Assembly: GCA_937868145.1 (NCBI GenBank)
Contig: CALMMH010000953.1
Location: 1 to 12,336 of the forward strand
Length of the DNA stretch: 12,336 bases
Reading direction: 5' to 3'
Origin: an uncultured Phycisphaerales bacterium
GTDB lineage: Bacteria > Planctomycetota > Phycisphaerae > Sedimentisphaerales > Anaerobacaceae
The notes under the pieces are model-generated. The model was not told where the DNA came from. It searched no databases and saw only the letters and a program-made list of their open reading frames with translations. A program made the position numbers and the translations under genes. Below are positions 6,164 through 12,336 of the stretch, piece by piece. Every line of letters begins with the position of its first letter. The first letter of the stretch is position 1.

Positions 6164-6700
6164 GTGAATTCGCAACGAGCACACGTCTGCCTTTGGGCTG
6201 CTGCCGGTTTGACAGTCCTATTATGCGTTCTTGGCGTCGGCGGTTGCGGCGGTTCGACCGGTTACTCGAACGCTTCTCTCTTCCCCGACGACATCGAAAA
6301 CGTTTACGTGGAGATGTTCGACAACCGCAGTTTCCGCCGGGGCCAGGAGTACACGTTCTCGAATGCCCTGGCCAAGCGGATCGAAGCCGAAACCCCCTAC
6401 AAGATCGTCTCGGACCGCGATCGCGCCGATAGCGTGATCAGCGGCCAGCTCGTTACCGTCGGCGAGTCCATTCTGACGCTGGAGCGGGAGCTCGGCCGGG
6501 CGTTGGAGAAGGAAGTGGTCATCACCGCCGTAGTGAATTGGAAAAGCCTCAAGACCGGCCGGCTCATGATCAACAATCAGACGGTGACCGCGGCCGCCAG
6601 CTATTCCGAGTTCCAAGGCCAGGACTTCACCTACGGCTCGACGGTTGCGGCAAACAAGCTCGCGCAAAACGTCGTACAGCTAATGGAGAATCCGTGGTGA
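6164..6700 (+). CDS. lptE: LptE-like LPS-assembly lipoprotein
   Basis: 178 residues from the GTG at 6164. Residues 1-28 are a lipoprotein signal: short N-region with an Arg, hydrophobic core, then VGGC with C28 as the lipidated residue. The mature part begins with a Gly/Ser linker and then follows the LptE pattern: a beta strand (IENVYVEMFDNRSFRRG, 44-60), a helix (FSNALAKRIEAETPYKIV), a DRADSVISGQLVTV strand near 87-99, and paired strands (VVITAVVNWKSLKTGRLM), ending in a helix. LptE plugs the LptD barrel at the outer membrane and helps deliver LPS to the cell surface. LptD is not in this window. The gene follows the bamD-like gene by 55 bp. Its stop is overlapped by a possible small ORF leading to ftsH. 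Sequence divergence of this family is high, so the call rests on the lipobox, the strand pattern and the context. Confidence 0.75.
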   Translation: MNSQRAHVCLWAAAGLTVLLCVLGVGGCGGSTGYSNASLFPDDIENVYVEMFDNRSFRRGQEYTFSNALAKRIEAETPYKIVSDRDRADSVISGQLVTVGESILTLERELGRALEKEVVITAVVNWKSLKTGRLMINNQTVTAAASYSEFQGQDFTYGSTVAANKLAQNVVQLMENPW

Positions 6701-6773
6701 ACAAGGAGAACTGTGTGCGCGTTGGTCGCAAAAGTGTGCAAGCCACAACATTGGACCGGGATCATCACCAATT

Positions 6774-6777
<4 letters not shown>
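6697..6777 (+). CDS. Possible 26-codon bridging ORF between lptE and ftsH
   Basis: A GTG at 6697 overlaps the lptE stop as GTGA, and the frame ends in a TGA at 6775-6777 that overlaps the ftsH ATG as ATGA. GGAG at 6685-6688 is 8 nt before this GTG. A later in-frame GTG at 6715 has AAGGAG (6703-6708) 6 nt upstream and would give 20 residues. ftsH itself has no visible ribosome site, so this ORF could carry ribosomes from lptE to ftsH. The peptide is basic and hydrophilic, with no recognised homology. Its third positions are only about half G/C, unlike the neighbouring genes, so a conserved peptide function is doubtful. A chance open frame is the main alternative. Confidence 0.35.
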
Positions 6778-8807
<2,030 letters not shown>

Positions 8808-8846
8808 CCCGCCTGCTCTGGAATCGTGTTCGATTGAGAGATCGGA

Positions 8847-10703
8847 ATGAGAGGAACGAAAGGCGTTCTGGTTTTTGCGGTCTGCGCAACAGTGGGGACA
8901 GCGGCCTTCGCCCAGAGTGATCGCGTCCCTGAAGCGACGGAGATCGTTCAGTTCGAGTTGGAGCAATCCTTTGCGCACCTGACGCCGGCTCATATGGCCG
9001 GCCGGCCGGGAATCGCCGTGGTCTTCAAGGGCACCGACGACCTCCACTACTACGCCCGGCCGGAGACGGCCCCCGCCCCCGGCATGGAACTGACCCTCGC
9101 CGCGGCATCCGACGCCTTGGAATTCGGGCAGACCGTCTTTCCGGCGTGGACTCTGTTCAACGACCCCACAGGACAGCAGATCGAGGTCTACGTCGGCGAC
9201 TTCACGGCCTTCATTCCGATTCGTGAAGAATCGCTCCCGACCGACAAGAAGGAGGCCGCCGTCACAGTCCAGATCGCCGGCATCGCCTGCACGAGCGCAC
9301 TGTGCCTGCCGCCCTTTGAAAAGACCCTGACTGCAACGCTCGATCTGGCTGAGATCGCCGCATGGCCCCAGGTCTCCATCGGCGAGACGCAAACTGAAGC
9401 TCCCGCCGCAAACGTGGTTCAGCCTCCGACCCAACAGCCACAAGCCGCTCCCGATTCGACGTCGCTCGTCCACGAAGGCCCGAGACAATCGTCGGCGTCG
9501 CTATATTACCTCCTGGCGGTCGTGGCGGGTCTTTCGATCAACGTCATGCCCTGCGTGCTGCCGATCCTGCCGCTGATCCTGTTGCGGCTGGTCGATCAGT
9601 CGCGAGGCCCCGGCGGAAGACGCGTCTCCTCCGGCCTGGCGTTCTGCGCCGGCGTCGTCCTCTTCTTCGCCGCCTTCGCTCTGATCTCCGCGATCGTCAA
9701 TCTCACCACGGGAGCGGTCCTCGATCTGAACAGTCTGTTCCGCTACCCCACAGCGGTCATCGTCCTGTTTCTGGCGATCGTCTTCTTCGGGCTGGCCATG
9801 CTGGACATCGTCGCTCTCACGCTGCCGTCCTCCGTCGCGGGCCATCAAGGCAACGCCTCAGGACTGGCCGGCTCGGCGGGCATGGGTTTCTTCGCGGGCG
9901 TGCTCAGCACGCCGTGCAGCGGAGCCCTGCTCGGCTTCGTCCTGGTCTGGGCCCAAACCCAGCCGCTGGCAGTCAGCAGCGTCGCCATCATCCTGATGGG
10001 CGTGGGCATGGCCCTACCCTATGCGGTCATCGTCCTGATCCCCTCTCTGCTGGACCGGATCCCCAAGCCTGGATACTGGATGGAAGTGTTCAAGAAATCG
10101 ACAGGCTTCCTGCTGTTCCTGATCGCCGTCAAGCTGACGTTGGCCGCCCTGCCCAAGGACAGACTGCTGAACGTGCTGATGTACGGCGTGATCTTCAGCT
10201 TCTGCGTCTGGATGTGGGGCAAGTGGGTGGACTTCTCCACGCCGGCTCTGCGACGACGAATCATCCGCCTGATCGCCGTGGCGCTGGCCGTCGCAACCGG
10301 GGTGTGGCTGCTGCCCGCCCGGACGCCGTCCGGTGCAGCGGTCCTCGACTGGAAACCCTACGATGCGGAGATCGTCGGGCAGGCCGTGGCAAAGAAGCAG
10401 CCTGTTCTTCTGAAGTTCACCGCCGACTGGTGCACGAACTGCAAGGTGGTGGAGAAACACGTCTATCAAGACCCTGAGGTCGTCGGCTTGATCCAGGCAA
10501 AGAACGTGCTGCCCATCAAGGCCGACACGACAGTGATCGACTATCCCGCCACCCGGGACCTCAAGGGCCTCTACGGCGAAGCGGGCAATGTGCCCGTCAC
10601 CATCCTCCTGCTGCCGGACGGAAGTCGAGAGAAGTTGCGGGGGATTTTCGATAAGAGCAAGTTGATCCCCATTTTGTCGAATCTACCGGAGACCGGCAAC
10701 TAA
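8847..10703 (+). CDS. dsbD: Thiol:disulfide interchange protein DsbD
   Basis: 618 residues with all three DsbD parts. A signal peptide (1-22, AFA then Q) leads to a periplasmic N-terminal domain with the redox pair C148 and C153 (ACTSALCLPP). A Pro/Gln-rich linker (~185-215) is followed by a membrane domain (~222-490, about eight hydrophobic helices) with the paired cysteines C236 (NVMPCVLP) and C357 (STPCSGALLG). The C-terminal thioredoxin-like domain has the C529-T-N-C532 active site (ADWCTNCK). DsbD moves electrons from cytoplasmic thioredoxin across the inner membrane to periplasmic partners such as disulfide isomerases or cytochrome c maturation thioredoxins; no partner gene is in the window. 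It starts 39 bp after ftsH with a weak GAGAG site, and is followed directly by nth. All six redox cysteines are conserved, so it is likely functional. Confidence 0.95.
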   Translation: MRGTKGVLVFAVCATVGTAAFAQSDRVPEATEIVQFELEQSFAHLTPAHMAGRPGIAVVFKGTDDLHYYARPETAPAPGMELTLAAASDALEFGQTVFPAWTLFNDPTGQQIEVYVGDFTAFIPIREESLPTDKKEAAVTVQIAGIACTSALCLPPFEKTLTATLDLAEIAAWPQVSIGETQTEAPAANVVQPPTQQPQAAPDSTSLVHEGPRQSSASLYYLLAVVAGLSINVMPCVLPILPLILLRLVDQSRGPGGRRVSSGLAFCAGVVLFFAAFALISAIVNLTTGAVLDLNSLFRYPTAVIVLFLAIVFFGLAMLDIVALTLPSSVAGHQGNASGLAGSAGMGFFAGVLSTPCSGALLGFVLVWAQTQPLAVSSVAIILMGVGMALPYAVIVLIPSLLDRIPKPGYWMEVFKKSTGFLLFLIAVKLTLAALPKDRLLNVLMYGVIFSFCVWMWGKWVDFSTPALRRRIIRLIAVALAVATGVWLLPARTPSGAAVLDWKPYDAEIVGQAVAKKQPVLLKFTADWCTNCKVVEKHVYQDPEVVGLIQAKNVLPIKADTTVIDYPATRDLKGLYGEAGNVPVTILLLPDGSREKLRGIFDKSKLIPILSNLPETGN

Positions 10704-11423
10704 ATGGCACAGAAGAAGAAGTCCGCGCCGGCGGCCGACGCCGCCCCGAAGAGTCCGAAGAAAAGCGTCAAATTCGATAAGGCAGTCGCCGCTGAACGCG
10801 TGAAGCAGATCTACCCGATTCTGAGGAAGACGTATCCCAGCGCCGGAATAGCGTTGCACTTCGGGAATCCGCTGGAGCTGCTGATCGCCACGATTCTCTC
10901 GGCCCAGTGCACCGACGCGCGGGTCAACATGGTGACACCCGGCTTGTTCAAGAAGTACAAATCGGCCGAGGACTGGGTCAAAGCGGACCTCAAGCAGATC
11001 GAACAGGATATCAAAAGTTGCGGCTTCTATCACAACAAGGCCGTCAGCATCCAGGGAGCGAACCGCAAAATCCTCGACGACTTCGGCGGCGAAGTCCCCC
11101 GGACGATGGACGAACTGGTCACCCTGCCCGGCGTGGGCCGAAAGACGGCCAACTGCGTCCTGGGCAACGCCTACGGCCGGCCGGCCATCATGTGCGACAC
11201 GCACGTCATCCGGCTGTCCCGCCGGCTCCAGCTGTCCCCGAACTCGGACCCGGTAAAGCTCGAGTTTGATCTGGCCGATATCGTCCCAAAAGAAGACTGG
11301 ACGCTCTTCTGTCATCTGCTGATCACACACGGGCGAGCAGTCTGCAAGGCACGAAAGCCGGAGTGTCCCGCGTGTCCGATCGCGAAACACTGCCCGGCGG
11401 CAAATAATCCGAGTTTATGGTGA
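10704..11423 (+). CDS. nth: Endonuclease III
   Basis: 239 residues. It has the helix-hairpin-helix LPGVGRKTANCVLG, with catalytic lysine K147, and the catalytic aspartate D165 in CDTHVIRL. The C-terminal iron-sulfur loop has C214-x6-C221-x2-C224-x5-C230, the exact 4Fe-4S spacing of the family. Residues 1 to ~25 form a Lys/Ala/Pro-rich basic extension absent from E. coli Nth (211 residues), which may aid DNA binding. The enzyme is a cytoplasmic bifunctional DNA glycosylase/AP lyase that removes oxidised pyrimidines in base-excision repair. Its ATG directly abuts the dsbD stop (TAA then ATG), and GGAGA lies about 11 nt upstream, so translation is probably coupled. Its end overlaps the next gene by up to 7 bp. 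Confidence 0.97.
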   Translation: MAQKKKSAPAADAAPKSPKKSVKFDKAVAAERVKQIYPILRKTYPSAGIALHFGNPLELLIATILSAQCTDARVNMVTPGLFKKYKSAEDWVKADLKQIEQDIKSCGFYHNKAVSIQGANRKILDDFGGEVPRTMDELVTLPGVGRKTANCVLGNAYGRPAIMCDTHVIRLSRRLQLSPNSDPVKLEFDLADIVPKEDWTLFCHLLITHGRAVCKARKPECPACPIAKHCPAANNPSLW

Positions 11424-12187
11424 GCCTCATGCGTTGGAGAACAAATCACGTCGGTGTAGGACAAACGGTTGAAAAACCGATAGAGGACCTCTGGCGAATC
11501 TTCCGGATCATGGCCGAATTCACGGAAGGATACGAGGAACTCGCCGCGGTGGGCCCCGCGGTGTCGATCTTCGGATCGGCCAGGACCAAGCCCGATCACC
11601 CTCACTACAAACTCGCGGAGGAAACCGCTCGCAAGCTGGTCCACGCCGGCCTGTGCGTCATCACCGGCGGCGGAGGCGGCATTATGGAGGCCGCGAACAA
11701 AGGAGCCGCAGAGGCCGGCGGATGCAGCATCGGCCTGAACATCGAGTTGCCCCATGAGCAGCAGCCCAACTCGTTCCAGAATCTGCCCATGCACTTTCGG
11801 TACTTCTTCGTTCGCAAGGTGATGTTCCTCAAATACGCCCATGGATTCATCGTTTTCCCGGGCGGTTATGGGACGCTGGACGAATTCTTCGAAGCCCTCG
11901 TGTTGATCCAGACTCTTCGGCAGGCGTACTTCCCCGTCATCCTGATGGTGAAGGACTACTGGAAGGGCCTGATCGACTGGACCAAACAGACGATGCTCGA
12001 TGAGAGCGGCTACATCTCGCCCGAGGACCTCGACGTCTTCTCGATCCTCGACGACCCGGACGCCGCGGTGAAGATCATCGTGGACTTCAAGGAAAAACAG
12101 GGCACCAGCGGTCTGGTCATGCCTCCGGGTGTAAAAAAGGACCAGAATTACGAAAACACTCCCCCGGCCACGCCGCCCTCGCAGTAA
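11417..12187 (+). CDS. LOG / TIGR00730-family Rossmann-fold nucleotide hydrolase
   Basis: 256 residues. After an N-terminal helix region (~15-43), a Rossmann strand SIFGSAR (50-56) leads to the glycine-rich GGGGGIMEAANKG (84-96), the basic RK pair (R133-K134 in VRKVMF), and the hallmark PGGYGTLDE (148-156). These are the active-site motifs of the LOG / 'lysine decarboxylase-like' family, whose characterised members hydrolyse nucleoside 5'-monophosphates (cytokinin riboside monophosphate or AMP) to free base and ribose 5-phosphate. It is not a true lysine decarboxylase. The C-terminus (~230-256) is a Pro/Thr-rich tail. The start is uncertain: ATG 11417, GTG 11420 (GTGA overlap with the nth stop) and ATG 11429 are all in frame with no strong ribosome site. 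It is last in the co-oriented run, and its physiological substrate here is unknown. Confidence 0.9.
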   Translation: MVSLMRWRTNHVGVGQTVEKPIEDLWRIFRIMAEFTEGYEELAAVGPAVSIFGSARTKPDHPHYKLAEETARKLVHAGLCVITGGGGGIMEAANKGAAEAGGCSIGLNIELPHEQQPNSFQNLPMHFRYFFVRKVMFLKYAHGFIVFPGGYGTLDEFFEALVLIQTLRQAYFPVILMVKDYWKGLIDWTKQTMLDESGYISPEDLDVFSILDDPDAAVKIIVDFKEKQGTSGLVMPPGVKKDQNYENTPPATPPSQ

Positions 12188-12249
12188 GCGAAGGCGACAT
12201 GGTTCGCGAATGCGACGACGTCACGCCATTCCAAAATGAACCTATCGAG
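12188..12249. other. Intergenic gap between convergent ends
   Basis: These 62 bases lie between the LOG-family stop and the stop of a probable convergent gene. No terminator with a T-tract, promoter or repeat could be supported here. Confidence 0.4.
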
Positions 12250-12336
12250 TCACTGGACGGACGAGTTGTCCATTTCCTCCGCTGAGGAAGGCGTCTGATC
12301 CTGGTCGCATTCCGGGGCGTTCAACACCCGCCACGC
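12250..12336 (-). CDS. Probable 3' end of a convergent gene (partial)
   Basis: On the minus strand one frame is open from the window edge to a TGA at 12250-12252, giving 28 residues. Most third positions are G or C, as in the real genes of this window. The peptide starts AWRVLNAPE and ends in an acidic Ser/Glu/Asp-rich tail, as protein C-termini often do. A second minus frame is also open over much of the stretch but lacks the third-position bias. The segment is too short to assign a family. A small hairpin (TTCCTC 12274-12279 with GAGGAA 12284-12289) lies inside it without a T-tract. Confidence 0.4.
   Translation of the reverse strand, partial: AWRVLNAPECDQDQTPSSAEEMDNSSVQ

Noticed and set aside
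11417..12187. Reading the last full gene as a lysine decarboxylase
   Set aside because: PGGYGTLDE and the GGGGG motif belong to the LOG/TIGR00730 family, for which that older label is a known misannotation.
12274..12289. Hairpin near the right edge as an operon terminator
   Set aside because: The 6-bp stem has no T-tract and lies inside a probable minus-strand coding end.

Overview
The window reads as a high-GC, diderm bacterial chromosome segment, most likely from the Planctomycetota (Phycisphaerae / Sedimentisphaerales type). That placement is inferred from four things: a lipid-A/LPS-type outer membrane (BamD- and LptE-like lipoproteins), a Tat-exported NIF3 protein, a lipoprotein of the ADP-ribosylglycohydrolase fold with a C-terminal beta-sandwich-like region, and a ferredoxin-tailed aldo/keto reductase typical of anaerobes. 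No rRNA or marker gene is present to prove it. Nearly all of the window is coding, with strong G/C preference at third codon positions. No tRNA, rRNA, CRISPR array, insertion sequence or phage gene was found, and no gene-free stretch exceeds 300 bases.

Left part (1-2127): an AraC-family regulator, cut by the window edge, is divergently transcribed from a GTG-started aldo/keto reductase with two C-terminal 4Fe-4S motifs. They share a 199-bp intergenic region holding a good sigma70-like promoter for the reductase. The arrangement suggests local control of the reductase by the regulator.

Middle part (2184-4789, minus strand): a two-gene unit. A lipoprotein of the ADP-ribosylglycohydrolase fold is followed, with a possible 4-bp GTGA overlap, by a NIF3-family dinuclear-metal protein carrying a twin-arginine signal. 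Both products appear to be exported, although both families are best known from the cytoplasm. One usual NIF3 metal ligand (His) is Glu here. This pair is the least explained part of the window.

Right part (4790-12187, plus strand): a 293-bp region carries back-to-back promoters, one for the minus-strand pair and one for a long co-oriented run. The run is bamD-like, lptE-like, a possible 26-codon bridging ORF, ftsH, dsbD, nth and a LOG/TIGR00730-family gene. Gaps are small or negative. The first four products concern envelope assembly, membrane proteolysis and periplasmic thiol chemistry. nth (base-excision repair) and the LOG-family nucleotide hydrolase ride at the end. The bamD-like leader contains two hairpins. 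The last 87 bases probably hold the 3' end of a convergent minus-strand gene.

No clearly new multi-gene defence or mobile system is visible. The observations most worth following are the exported ADP-ribosylglycohydrolase/NIF3 pair, the bridging ORF before ftsH, and the structured leader of the bamD-like gene.
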